Assembly (NCBI GenBank): GCA_002396085.1
Contig: DGWI01000041.1
Span: forward strand, 1 to 64,000
Source of the DNA: Porphyromonadaceae bacterium UBA4262
GTDB taxonomy: Bacteria; Bacteroidota; Bacteroidia; Bacteroidales; Muribaculaceae
Length of the DNA: 64,000 nt
Direction of reading: 5' to 3'
The translations under genes and the position numbers were made by a program. The notes beneath the pieces are model-generated. The model did no database searches, had not been told where the DNA came from, and was given only the letters and a program-made list of their open reading frames with translations. Each line of letters starts with the position of its first letter. Within the stretch, counting starts at the first letter, position 1. This document shows positions 51,538 through 61,246 of the stretch, piece after piece.

Positions 51538-54516
51538 ATGCCAATAAAGATAAGTAAAGTAATCAAAGATTTGAACGTGGGCAAACTCACGCTGCAAGAG
51601 TTCTTGCGCAAGCGTGGCATCGAGATTGAGGACAACATCAACGCCCGCATTGATGACAAGGTCTATGAGATGCTTGTCAAGGAGTTCCGTCCTGACCTGG
51701 AACTCAAAGCCAAGGCCGATGATATCGCCAAGGAACGTCAGAAGGAGAAAGCCAAGCAGAACGAGGCTCGCAAGGTAGAAGAAATCAAGACCACAATCCC
51801 CGGACAGAAACCCACCTTCCTGGGAAAGATTGACCTTGCTACCGGCAAACCCATTGCCGAAGAGAAGCCCCAACCGACGGTTGACGAAGTTGTCCCCGCC
51901 CCCGTCGCCGAGCCAGAGCCTGCACCAGAGGCAAAAACCGAGGCTGAACCCGAGGTGAAACCGGAGCCCGTCTCTGAGCCCAAGGCCGAGACGCAACCCG
52001 AGCCCAAGGCCGAACCTACAGCCAAAGCCGAGCCAGAGGTTGAACCCAAGGCAGAGCCTAAGCCTGAACCCAAGCCCGAACCCAAGGCAGAAACAGCGTC
52101 GAAAGACAAGAAAAAGTCGAAGCCCAAAGCCAAGGCCGAGCCCGAACCAAAACCTGAAATGGCCGAGGAACCCGAATCAAAGCCCGCAGCCAAGGCTGAA
52201 CCCGCAGCCAAGCCTGCAGCCGAAGCAGAGCCTGCAGCCGAGACCACGCCAGCGGCCAAACCAGCCGAGGCCAGCACCGAGGTTTTCACCCTAGGCAACC
52301 GTCCACAGGGCCCACAGGTGACCGTCGTGGGCAAGATTGACCTGGACGCCATCAACCAACAGACACGCCCCAAGAAAAAGACCAAGGAAGAACGTCGCAA
52401 CGAGCGCATTGCCAAGGCTCAAGCAGAGGGCAGCGGCAAGCGCAAACGCAAGCGCATCGGCAAGGAGAAAGTCGACATCGAGAGTGCCGCCAACCAGGCC
52501 GCACAGCAAGGCGGTGGCAGCAACAAGAACAAAGGTCAGCAAGGACAGAACAAGGACCAGGCAGCACAGGGCAAGCGCAAGAAGGACAAGAACAAGCGCC
52601 CCATACGCACCGAGGTCAGCGAGGAGGATGTGCAGCGCCAGGTCAAGGAGACCTTGGCCCGCTTGACCACCAAGACTCCCAAGAAGGGTGCCAAGTGGCG
52701 CAAGGAGAAACGCGAAGCCGCCCACGAGGTGGCCATGGAAGCCGTCGCACAGGCCGCAGCCGAGAAGAAGGTGCTGAAACTCACCGAGTTTGTCACCGCC
52801 AACGACTTGGCAGCCATGATGGATGTGCCCGTGACCAAGGTCATCGGCACGTGCATGAGCCTGGGTGTGATGGTGTCGATCAACCAGCGCCTCGACGCCG
52901 AGACAATCAATATCGTCGCCGAGGAGTTTGGCTTCAAGACCGAGTATACCAGCGCCGAGGTGGCCGAGGCCATCCATGACGAGGAAGACAACCCCGAAGA
53001 TCTGGTGCAGCGTCCACCGGTGGTCACTGTCATGGGCCATGTGGACCACGGCAAGACCTCGTTGCTCGACTACATACGCAAGACCAACGTCATTGCCGGC
53101 GAGGCTGGCGGCATCACCCAGCACATCGGTGCCTACAACGTCAAGTTGCCCAACGGTCGCCGCATCACCTTCCTTGACACGCCCGGTCACGCCGCATTCA
53201 CCGCCATGCGTGCCCGTGGTGCCAAGGTCACCGACATCGTCATTGTCATCGTTGCTGCCGACGACAACGTCATGCCCCAGACCGATGAGGCCCTGAGCCA
53301 TGCATCGGCTGCCGGTGTGCCCATCATCTTTGCCATCAACAAGATTGATAAGCCCGGAGCCAATCCCGACAAGATCAAGGAGGAACTTGCCAACCGCAAC
53401 TACCTCATTGAGGAGTGGGGCGGCAAGTACCAGAGCCAGGACATCAGTGCCAAGAAGGGAACGGGTGTGCAAGAACTCATGGAGAAGGTGCTGCTCGAGG
53501 CCGACCTGCTCGACCTCAAAGCCAATCCCAACCGCAAGGCAACGGGTTCGGTCATCGAGTCGTCGCTCGACAAGGGACGTGGCTACATCGCCACTGTGCT
53601 GGTCGACAATGGCACACTGCGCATGGGCGACATCGTGCTGGCCGGAACCCACTATGGCAAGATCAAGGCCATGTTTAATGAGCGCAACCAGCGCATCCAG
53701 GAGGCCGGTCCGTCAACGCCTGTGCTCATCCTGGGTCTGAATGGCGCTCCCACCGCCGGCGACAAGTTCAACGTGATGGAGACCGACCAGGAAGCCCGCC
53801 AGATTGCCAACAAGCGCGAGCAACTGCAGCGCGAATTGGGTCTGCGCACGATGAAGCGCCGTGGTCTGGACGACATCGCCCGCCTGCGTGCACTGGGTGA
53901 GTTCCACGAGTTGAACATTATCGTCAAGGGCGATGTGGACGGCTCGATCGAGGCTCTGAGCGACTCGCTCATCAAACTGTCGACCCCCGAGGTACAAGTC
54001 AACGTCATCCACAAGGCCGTGGGTGCCATCACCGAGAGCGACGTCACCCTGGCAGCAGCCAGCGACGCTTCGATTATCGGCTTCCAGGTGCGCCCGTCGG
54101 GTGCCGCCAAGCGTCTGGCCGAGCAGGATGGTGTGGACATCCGCATCTACTCGATCATCTATGATGCCATCGAAGAGGTCAAGAGCGCCATGGAGGGCAT
54201 GCTCTCGCCCGACGTGAAAGAAGAAATCATCGGCATGGCCGAAGTACGGCAAGTGTACCACATCAGCAAGGTGGGCACCATCGCCGGTGCCATGGTCACC
54301 GAGGGCAAGATCAAGCGCCAGTGCAAGGTGCGTGTCATCCGCGACGGTATCGTGGTGTTCACCGGCAACCTGGCCTCGCTCAAGCGCTTCAAGGACGATG
54401 CCAAGGAAGTCACCAGTGGCTATGACTGCGGTTTATCTATCCAGAGTTACAACGACCTGGTCGAGGGCGACATGATCGAGGCCTTCGAGGAAATTGAGGT
54501 CCACAAGACACTGTAG
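51538..54516 (+). CDS. infB: Translation initiation factor IF-2
   Basis: 992 residues. It brings initiator tRNA to the 30S subunit and drives subunit joining with GTP. An N-terminal IF2N-type domain (about 1-50) is followed by a long low-complexity linker (about 110-255) of PEPKAEPxxxP type and a basic K/R/Q-rich stretch (about 290-390). A second IF2N subdomain is at about 410-470. The G domain starts with GHVDHGKTS at about 500; DTPGHAAFTAMRARG and NKIDKPGANPD follow. Domains II-IV complete the protein. Long proline/alanine/glutamate linkers are usual in Bacteroidetes IF-2. Confidence 0.96.
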   Translation: MPIKISKVIKDLNVGKLTLQEFLRKRGIEIEDNINARIDDKVYEMLVKEFRPDLELKAKADDIAKERQKEKAKQNEARKVEEIKTTIPGQKPTFLGKIDLATGKPIAEEKPQPTVDEVVPAPVAEPEPAPEAKTEAEPEVKPEPVSEPKAETQPEPKAEPTAKAEPEVEPKAEPKPEPKPEPKAETASKDKKKSKPKAKAEPEPKPEMAEEPESKPAAKAEPAAKPAAEAEPAAETTPAAKPAEASTEVFTLGNRPQGPQVTVVGKIDLDAINQQTRPKKKTKEERRNERIAKAQAEGSGKRKRKRIGKEKVDIESAANQAAQQGGGSNKNKGQQGQNKDQAAQGKRKKDKNKRPIRTEVSEEDVQRQVKETLARLTTKTPKKGAKWRKEKREAAHEVAMEAVAQAAAEKKVLKLTEFVTANDLAAMMDVPVTKVIGTCMSLGVMVSINQRLDAETINIVAEEFGFKTEYTSAEVAEAIHDEEDNPEDLVQRPPVVTVMGHVDHGKTSLLDYIRKTNVIAGEAGGITQHIGAYNVKLPNGRRITFLDTPGHAAFTAMRARGAKVTDIVIVIVAADDNVMPQTDEALSHASAAGVPIIFAINKIDKPGANPDKIKEELANRNYLIEEWGGKYQSQDISAKKGTGVQELMEKVLLEADLLDLKANPNRKATGSVIESSLDKGRGYIATVLVDNGTLRMGDIVLAGTHYGKIKAMFNERNQRIQEAGPSTPVLILGLNGAPTAGDKFNVMETDQEARQIANKREQLQRELGLRTMKRRGLDDIARLRALGEFHELNIIVKGDVDGSIEALSDSLIKLSTPEVQVNVIHKAVGAITESDVTLAAASDASIIGFQVRPSGAAKRLAEQDGVDIRIYSIIYDAIEEVKSAMEGMLSPDVKEEIIGMAEVRQVYHISKVGTIAGAMVTEGKIKRQCKVRVIRDGIVVFTGNLASLKRFKDDAKEVTSGYDCGLSIQSYNDLVEGDMIEAFEEIEVHKTL

Positions 54517-54526
54517 CCCACCGAGG

Positions 54527-54600
54527 AAAGTAGAATTAAGATTGAAGAAACCGCCAGTCGATGATTCAAAATTCTTAATTCATGATTGCAGAATAAGCAA
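54527..54600. repeat. AT-rich inverted repeat after infB
   Basis: GTAGAATTAAGATTGAAG and AAAATTCTTAATTCATGATT flank a short core; a partial copy of the family seen at 31158 and 51370. Confidence 0.45.
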
Positions 54601-54641
54601 TTTTCTGGCATTTTTCCGTTATTAATAAAAAACGCCGAATT

Positions 54642-56990
54642 ATGCTGAAACGAATCATACTAGCAGCCACAATGATGTGCGCGCTCATTGCCCAGAGCCA
54701 AACCGGCGTGGGCAATTGGCGCGTGCATCCCTATTATGTGGGCAGCGAAATCAAGAACGTGATTGACACCGACGGGCAAATCTATTATCAGGTAGGCTCG
54801 TACCTTTTCTGTTTGGACAAGGACACCGACGAGAATGAGAGTCTGAACAAGAGTAATTACCTCAACGATGTCACAATCACAGGCATCTATTACAACTATA
54901 ACCGTGACTACCTGTTGATAGCATACGCCAACTCAAACATTGATGTGATTGACGATGCCGGCAATGTTACCAATCTCCCCGAAATCAAAGATGCAGTGCT
55001 CACCAGTTCAAAGGGCATCAACGACATCACCTTTGGTGGCGGCAAGATATATGTAGCCACACAGTTCGGCTATGTTGTCTACGATGATCACGAACTCAAG
55101 GTGACTGAATCGCGCATCTATGGTCAGGACGTGAGTTCGATTGCGCGAGTGGGCAAGAAACTGATCATGTCAGCCTCTGGCCAACTGCTTGTATCACTGG
55201 CATCGGCTCACAACGAGACCATGTCGGCATTCACTGCACTTGACCCGTCGATTGCTCCCAACAACAATGCACGCCTGCTCATGGTCGACAAGAGCACTGT
55301 TCTGGTCAATGGCGACAATGGACTCTACACTCTGAGCCTGGACACACTCAGCAGCACTACAGGAGTGCAGTCCTATACCCAAATCACGCCCCAACGAGCA
55401 ACCACCATCCAACCCACGCCGTCGGGTTATATCGCTAGTTACCTGACCGGCGACAGCTGCTACTACACGCTCGATAATCACGGTGCCAATCCCGAACGAA
55501 TCGTTGCAGCAAACGAGCTCTACACCATCCACCCTGAGGGTGATGGCACATTATGGGCACTGGGTGAGCGTGGATTGCACCATGCCGGCGACACCCAGAA
55601 CTACTACAAGCCCGATGGGCTAGGCATCAAGGTAGGAGCATTCTACATGGCCTATAGCGAAGGACAAAATCGGCTGTACGCCACCAGTTCGAGCGACAAC
55701 CTGTTAAATGATTGGGGGTCAAAGCTGGGTGCTACAACGCAAATCTTCTGCTACGATGGTGATCACTGGAGCGATGTCACTCCCGACAGCCTCCCCGGCA
55801 ACGGTGCCAGCAGCAACTGGCAGATGGTTGTCGATCCATTTGACAACAACACCTACGTCTACCCCTCGCGCAAGTATGGCGTGGTCAAGGTCACAAACGA
55901 CAGGATAGTCAATGTCTACAACGAGCAGAACAGCCTGTTCATGGCATCCAATTACTACAAGGGAGCGTGTGCCTTTGATGCACAAGGTAATCTCTGGGTA
56001 GTCTACAGTTCATCAGCAGCCTCAGACACCGTTGCCAAGAATGTTGCTGTGCTGCCCCGCGCCAAGTATGAACAGAGCCGGGTCAGCCCGTCCGACTGGG
56101 TTGCCGTGTCGGTGCCTGGAACAAAACAGAGTGCCTTCAAGGGTTCAAACCTTGTTATCGCCAATGGTGTGAACATCTTCAACAGTGGCGATTATCAACG
56201 AGCCTTTGCCTTCTGGACACAGCCCAATGGCATCACATCAACCCCTCGCCGAGCCAACCACAGCAGTTTTACCGACCAAGACGGCAAGAACATCACATGG
56301 AACAACGTCTACAGCATGGTTGCCGACCACAATGGTATTGTATGGGTGGGATTCAACAATGGAGTCATCAACTTTGACCCTACCCGCGCCTTTGATGACG
56401 ATTTCACCATCAATCACATCAAGGTCCCCCGCAACGACGGCACAGGTCTGGCCGACTACCTGCTCGACGGTTCACAAATCAACTGCATTGCCGTCGATGG
56501 CGCCAACCGCAAGTGGATAGGCACCAACAATTCGGGATTGTTCCTGGTCAGTGCCGATGGCTCACAGGTGCTGAAGCAGTTCACGACCGACAACTCCTAC
56601 TTGAGCACCAACACCATCTATAGCGTGTGTTGCAATCCGACCAACAATTCGGTGTACGTCATCACGCCAAACGACTTTCTGGAGTACTTCAGCGACACCA
56701 CACCTGGTGCAGTCAGCTACAGCAACGTGTATGTCTATCCCAACCCGGTCCGTCCCGACTTTACAGGTGAAGTCACCATTGTGGGCCTGATGGACAACTC
56801 GCTGGTCAAGATTGCCGACTCGGGCGGGCATGTTGTCAAGCAACTGCGCTCGACAGGCGGTATGGCTACCTGGGATTGCATGGGCGACAATGGTGAACGC
56901 GTGAGCACTGGTGTCTACTATGTGCTGGCTTCGGAAAAGGAAGGTGGCACAGCACATGCAACCGTTGCCAAGTTCTTAGTCGTCAAATAA
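54642..56990 (+). CDS. porZ: PorZ-like T9SS surface propeller protein, copy 1
   Basis: 782 residues, about the size of known PorZ. Signal peptide about 1-19. The N-terminal propeller begins GNWRVHPYYVGSEIKNVIDT with the PorZ-typical ITGIYYNYNRDYLLIAYANS and INDITFGGGKIYVATQFGYV. A second propeller domain (about 300-690) holds WVGFNNGVINFDPTRAFDDD and WIGTNNSGLFLVSADGSQVL. The C-terminal domain from about 695 (VYVYPNPVRPDFTGEVTIVG, GGMATWDCMGDNGERVSTGV, KFLVVK) is a type A sorting domain. PorZ is part of the T9SS attachment complex on the cell surface that modifies cargo with anionic LPS. A second copy follows 40 bp downstream. Confidence 0.82.
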   Translation: MLKRIILAATMMCALIAQSQTGVGNWRVHPYYVGSEIKNVIDTDGQIYYQVGSYLFCLDKDTDENESLNKSNYLNDVTITGIYYNYNRDYLLIAYANSNIDVIDDAGNVTNLPEIKDAVLTSSKGINDITFGGGKIYVATQFGYVVYDDHELKVTESRIYGQDVSSIARVGKKLIMSASGQLLVSLASAHNETMSAFTALDPSIAPNNNARLLMVDKSTVLVNGDNGLYTLSLDTLSSTTGVQSYTQITPQRATTIQPTPSGYIASYLTGDSCYYTLDNHGANPERIVAANELYTIHPEGDGTLWALGERGLHHAGDTQNYYKPDGLGIKVGAFYMAYSEGQNRLYATSSSDNLLNDWGSKLGATTQIFCYDGDHWSDVTPDSLPGNGASSNWQMVVDPFDNNTYVYPSRKYGVVKVTNDRIVNVYNEQNSLFMASNYYKGACAFDAQGNLWVVYSSSAASDTVAKNVAVLPRAKYEQSRVSPSDWVAVSVPGTKQSAFKGSNLVIANGVNIFNSGDYQRAFAFWTQPNGITSTPRRANHSSFTDQDGKNITWNNVYSMVADHNGIVWVGFNNGVINFDPTRAFDDDFTINHIKVPRNDGTGLADYLLDGSQINCIAVDGANRKWIGTNNSGLFLVSADGSQVLKQFTTDNSYLSTNTIYSVCCNPTNNSVYVITPNDFLEYFSDTTPGAVSYSNVYVYPNPVRPDFTGEVTIVGLMDNSLVKIADSGGHVVKQLRSTGGMATWDCMGDNGERVSTGVYYVLASEKEGGTAHATVAKFLVVK

Positions 56991-57030
56991 TCACAACAGA
57001 ATATACACTTTCGCGAAAAAGATACGACCC

Positions 57031-59370
57031 ATGGTTAAGAAAATCGGACTTCTCCTGCTTGCCCTCGTGGCACTGACAGTGCAGAGCGCATCGGCACTCG
57101 GCGACTGGCGCATGCACCCATACTATGTAGGCAGCAAAATCAACAACATCATCGACACCGACAACAAGGTGTACTATCTGGTGGGCAATGACTTGTTCTG
57201 CTACGACAAGACAACCAATGCCAACGAGTCGATGAACAAGCGCGCCAACCTGAACGACGTGCTGATTACAGGCATATACTACAACTACGACAAGAAGTAC
57301 TTGGTGATTACCTATCTGGACAGCAACATCGACATTGTCTACGATGACGGGCGCGTCTTCAACTTGCCCGATATCAAGGATGCAGTGCTCACTGCGGTCA
57401 AGGGCATCAATGATGTCAAGTTCGGGCAAGACAAGATGTTTGTCGCTACCGAGTTTGGCATGATTGTCTATGACGATGAGACGCTGACTGTCACCGAGTC
57501 GCGACTATTCGCAGTGAATATCTCCTCGGCCATCGAAATGGGCGAATGGACCTTGATATCACGCAGCAATCTGGTGTACGCTGCCAGGACTAGTGCTCTG
57601 CGTGAATCCACGTCGGCCTATCAACAGGTATCGGGAATCAATTCATCGGCTAATATTCAGCTGTATACAGTGGGAGAGAACCGATTTATGGTCAACTCCA
57701 ACTCAGGACTGGTTACCTATACGCTAGGCGTGGGCAGTGACGGGAAACCCGCTGTGACCCAAAGCGATGTCATTTTTAATAAACGTGCCACCGTGGTCCA
57801 GCCCACTCCAACGGGCTACATCGCCAGTTTTGGCTCTGAGAACGCTTATTACACCACCAATGCACAGGGTGCCAATCCGCAACTAGTGGGTGAATCAACC
57901 GAACTCTTCAGCAGCAATCCATCGGGCGACGGCACTATGTGGGCTCTGGGCAACAACGGCCTGCACAAGGCAGGCAGCAACACCTACTACAAGCCCAATG
58001 GTATCGGCATTACAGTGGGTGCGTTCTACATGACCTTCAACAAGGAGAAGAATTTGGTCTATCTGAGCACATCGAGCGATAACTCGTTTGCTAAGTGGGG
58101 TTCAGACATGCATGCTGTGACACAGATGTTCACCTACGATGGCAGTCAATGGAAAGATGTGACACCGACCGGGATGCCGGGCAATGGCGTGAGTGCTAAC
58201 TGGCAATTGGCCATGGATCCATTGGATCCCAACACCTATGTATATCCCTCACGCAAATATGGTGTATTCAAGATCACTAACGACCAGTACACCTATGCTT
58301 ATTCAAACGGCAATAGTTATTTTGGCACTAACTTCTACAAGGGCGCTTGTGCCTTTGACAGTGAGGGCAATCTGTGGGTGTGCTATAGTTCTGAAACGGC
58401 ATCAGCGGCCGAGGTTAACCTCTCGGTACTACCACGCGCCAAATATGAGAAAGCCACGTGTAGTAAGAGCGATTGGATTCCGGTCGAGGTTCCTGGCACT
58501 CGTCAGAAATCATTCAAAGGTTCGAGTTTCGTTATTGGCAAGGGCGATGTTAAGGTCTACAATAGCGGTGACCACCAACGAGCATTCACTTTCTGGAATC
58601 AACCTGACGGACTGACGGGCGAACCTGAAATGGCCAACTACAACAGTCTACAAGATGCCGATGGGAAAAGCATCACCTGGACTAATGTCTATTGTATGGA
58701 GAAGGATCAAGACGGCATCGTCTGGGCTGGTTTGAACAACGGCATCGTAGCCTTCGACCCATCCAGGGCCTTCAATGATGACTTTGCTGTCATGCACCCC
58801 AAGGTGGCGCGCAATGACGGCACTGGACTCTACGACCACTTGCTGGAGGGTATTCAGGTCAACTGCATCAGCGTTGATGCCAACAACTGCAAGTGGATTG
58901 GAACCAATTCATCAGGACTCTATCAAGTAAGTCCCGACGGCACAAAGATTCTCAAGGAGTTTAACATCGACAACTCTTACTTGACAAGCAACACCATCTA
59001 TGCCGTGTGCTGCAACACCAACACCAACTCGGTGTATGTACTCACACCCAATGGTTTCCAGGAGTATATGCCCAACGGCTCACCTTCAGCAGCAAACTAT
59101 GACGATGTCTATGTGTTCCCCAATCCCGTACGACCCGACTTTACCGGCCTGCTCACCATCAACAACCTGATGAGCAACTCTTATCTCAAGGTCGTCGATG
59201 CCGCTGGCACTACAGTCAAGCAGTGGCAATCGACTGGTGGAACAGCCACATGGGACTGCTGCGACTCAACCGGAGAGCGTATGCCCACCGGCCTGTACAC
59301 CATCTATGCATCTCAACTACAGAACGATCGCAACCCCAAGAAGATTGCCGAATTCTTGATCATCAAGTAG
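57031..59370 (+). CDS. porZ: PorZ-like T9SS surface propeller protein, copy 2
   Basis: 779 residues, collinear with the upstream copy across its whole length: GDWRMHPYYVGSKINNIIDT, ITGIYYNYDKKYLVITYLDS, INDVKFGQDKMFVATEFGMI, WIGTNSSGLYQVSPDGTKIL, VYVFPNPVRPDFTGLLTINN, ending KIAEFLIIK. Signal peptide about 1-22. It forms an operon with copy 1 (40-nt gap) and ends at a terminator. Which copy carries the usual PorZ role cannot be told from sequence alone; both keep a complete sorting domain. Confidence 0.82.
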   Translation: MVKKIGLLLLALVALTVQSASALGDWRMHPYYVGSKINNIIDTDNKVYYLVGNDLFCYDKTTNANESMNKRANLNDVLITGIYYNYDKKYLVITYLDSNIDIVYDDGRVFNLPDIKDAVLTAVKGINDVKFGQDKMFVATEFGMIVYDDETLTVTESRLFAVNISSAIEMGEWTLISRSNLVYAARTSALRESTSAYQQVSGINSSANIQLYTVGENRFMVNSNSGLVTYTLGVGSDGKPAVTQSDVIFNKRATVVQPTPTGYIASFGSENAYYTTNAQGANPQLVGESTELFSSNPSGDGTMWALGNNGLHKAGSNTYYKPNGIGITVGAFYMTFNKEKNLVYLSTSSDNSFAKWGSDMHAVTQMFTYDGSQWKDVTPTGMPGNGVSANWQLAMDPLDPNTYVYPSRKYGVFKITNDQYTYAYSNGNSYFGTNFYKGACAFDSEGNLWVCYSSETASAAEVNLSVLPRAKYEKATCSKSDWIPVEVPGTRQKSFKGSSFVIGKGDVKVYNSGDHQRAFTFWNQPDGLTGEPEMANYNSLQDADGKSITWTNVYCMEKDQDGIVWAGLNNGIVAFDPSRAFNDDFAVMHPKVARNDGTGLYDHLLEGIQVNCISVDANNCKWIGTNSSGLYQVSPDGTKILKEFNIDNSYLTSNTIYAVCCNTNTNSVYVLTPNGFQEYMPNGSPSAANYDDVYVFPNPVRPDFTGLLTINNLMSNSYLKVVDAAGTTVKQWQSTGGTATWDCCDSTGERMPTGLYTIYASQLQNDRNPKKIAEFLIIK

Positions 59371-59393
59371 GTCTCAAGGCCTCACTTTCCATG

Positions 59394-59420
59394 CCCCGCC
59401 ACTGTTAGGCGGGGTTTTTT
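59394..59420 (+). terminator. Terminator after the porZ pair
   Basis: CCCCGCC/GGCGGGG stem (59394-59400 with 59408-59414) followed directly by TTTTTT. Confidence 0.93.
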
Positions 59421-59448
59421 GATATTTTGAGTAAATAATTATCATACG

Positions 59449-59482
59449 CTTGTACAATTTCGCCAGAAAATGTGTATCTTTG
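59449..59482 (+). promoter_or_regulatory. Promoter of the zinc-ribbon gene
   Basis: TTG at 59450-59452 and TATCTTTG at 59475-59482, 22 nt apart, 37 nt upstream of the start. Confidence 0.6.
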
Positions 59483-59518
59483 CAGTTTGGATAAGCAAAC
59501 CCAATAAAAGATTACGAT

Positions 59519-61027
59519 ATGAAATGCGACAAATGTGGACAAATCGTTCCTGATGGCTCGGCATTCTGCAATCACTGCGGCAATGCCATGAGTCACGACA
59601 TGGTGTGCCCGTCGTGCGGACAAAACATCCCGATGAACTCGGTGTTCTGCCCCAAGTGCGGCAAGATGGTGCGCAATGACATGCATGAAGAGACACAACC
59701 TGCCGATGTGCCTGCGACAACAGCCACAGCGACAGGAGCAACATACAATGAGATTGAACGTGAGCGTCAACAGGCTCCACGTGACCCATGGCAAGAGACT
59801 CAGCACCAGCATCAACACGAGCAGAAGCCCTATTATGCCAACAGCGACGACGAGGAGATAGATGACGATGAGAATCTGTCGAGCGAACCCGCTCACTTCA
59901 ACCGCAATGTCGTCATCGGCGCAGCGGCAGTAGTGATCATCATCGCCCTGCTGTTGTTGTTGCGCAACTGTGGCAGCAGTGGCAATGACGACCGCCACAG
60001 TGTCACGGGCAGCGACTCGACCTTGCTTGTCGCCGATGCCAATGCCGATCCTATGGCCATCTTCAATGCCGAGTTGAGCCGCAACAACTTCACTGGCGAC
60101 GGTGCGGTGGCTGCTCATGCCGTCAAGGTGCCCGGCAATGGCACTGACCGACCCGAAGTCATCATGGGTGTCACCACCAAGAACGACACCGAGAGCCGCT
60201 CTTACTTCAAGATATACAAACTGACCCAGAACGGCCAAGTGTGGATGCCTGAACTGCAACACACACAGTATCTGAACGGGCGCACCATCAACATGGACAA
60301 CTCGGCGCTGATTGCCGACATCCAGAACGTGCCCCGCGCCGTCAAGATTGGCGACAAGGACTACTACTACTTTGCCTATGTCAACAACCCTGTGGAGGGT
60401 GGTTCGATAGGCCGCGTGTCGCTCGCACTGTGGAACGTCGATGAGAAGAAACTCACCACGCTCGACTATCAAGGCCCCATTAAGAGCCTTGAAGATGGTC
60501 GCCAGTATGTATACGGCAAGCCGTTGCAGGCCATCAACTCGCCCGAGACCCGCTTCTTGCAGCAAGAGGCCCACAATGTCAAACTCATCCACTTCCTGAC
60601 CGAGGAGGAACTCAAGGCCGAGCAGGAAGCCAAGGAGAAGGAAGAGGAAGCCAAGCGTCTGGCCGACCCCGACAATGTGGACGAGCGCTGGAATGAAGAG
60701 AACCAGGAGAATGTCGAGGCACTGAAGAAAGGCGAAGAGGTCACCATGAAGGCTGCCAACTACGACAAGCCCATCTTCAACATGAAGGAGATCAACAAGA
60801 AGATTGAGAACGAGGGCTACATCGTGTTTGCCGTCAAGAACGGAGCGGTCTATGGCTTCAACAAGAATACTCGCAAGTACTTCTCGATATTCTCGCCCAA
60901 GGGCGACTCACAGCCTAGCGACATCGGCTTTGCCGACAGCAAGAACAACTTGATGCGCATGCGCACCAGTGAGGGCCGGTTCAGTTACAACCTGTCCACA
61001 GGCAAGACCCAACGCATACCTGAGTAA
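59519..61027 (+). CDS. Double zinc-ribbon membrane protein
   Basis: 502 residues. Two N-terminal zinc ribbons: CDKC...CNHC (about 3-20) and CPSC...CPKC (about 30-47). An acidic/H/Q-rich linker follows (about 60-125), then one membrane helix (about 130-149, VVIGAAAVVIIIALLLLL). The large C-terminal region (about 160-500) is mixed with a charged coiled coil (about 365-400; EEELKAEQEAKEKEEEAKRL). The N-terminal ribbons should be cytoplasmic and the C-terminal part periplasmic. Function unknown. The layout resembles, in reverse, the protein at 10472-11026. Confidence 0.82.
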   Translation: MKCDKCGQIVPDGSAFCNHCGNAMSHDMVCPSCGQNIPMNSVFCPKCGKMVRNDMHEETQPADVPATTATATGATYNEIERERQQAPRDPWQETQHQHQHEQKPYYANSDDEEIDDDENLSSEPAHFNRNVVIGAAAVVIIIALLLLLRNCGSSGNDDRHSVTGSDSTLLVADANADPMAIFNAELSRNNFTGDGAVAAHAVKVPGNGTDRPEVIMGVTTKNDTESRSYFKIYKLTQNGQVWMPELQHTQYLNGRTINMDNSALIADIQNVPRAVKIGDKDYYYFAYVNNPVEGGSIGRVSLALWNVDEKKLTTLDYQGPIKSLEDGRQYVYGKPLQAINSPETRFLQQEAHNVKLIHFLTEEELKAEQEAKEKEEEAKRLADPDNVDERWNEENQENVEALKKGEEVTMKAANYDKPIFNMKEINKKIENEGYIVFAVKNGAVYGFNKNTRKYFSIFSPKGDSQPSDIGFADSKNNLMRMRTSEGRFSYNLSTGKTQRIPE

Positions 61028-61032
61028 GTTCA

Positions 61033-61146
61033 ATGCTACCCGACGACCCCGAGCGCCGCTACTACTGGTGGTTCTTTCTCAAGCTTGACTTGGTGATTGT
61101 GGCTCTGCTGGCCCTGTTGTGGTGGCTCAACCGACTTAATTCATAG
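61033..61146 (+). CDS. Small 37-residue membrane protein
   Basis: ATG 6 nt past the stop of the zinc-ribbon gene; the frame codes for a charged start (MLPDDPERRYYWWFFLK) and one hydrophobic helix (LVIVALLALLWWL), ending NRLNS. The organisation (charged, then W/Y/F-rich, then a helix) fits a real single-pass small membrane protein, probably translated with the gene before it. Too short for domain matching; conservation has not been tested. Confidence 0.55.
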   Translation: MLPDDPERRYYWWFFLKLDLVIVALLALLWWLNRLNS

Positions 61147-61246
61147 TTCATAATTAAGAATTAAAAATTAAGAATTGGGGAGATACCATTCCTAACTGTT
61201 TTTACAACTAGAAAAAAACTAATAATAACAAAAACCATTAAGAACT

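Noticed and set aside
52291..53652. 453-codon frame on the minus strand
   Set aside because: Antisense to infB, a universally conserved gene.
59405..60592. 395-codon frame on the minus strand
   Set aside because: Antisense to the zinc-ribbon gene and running into the porZ terminator; no recognisable domain.
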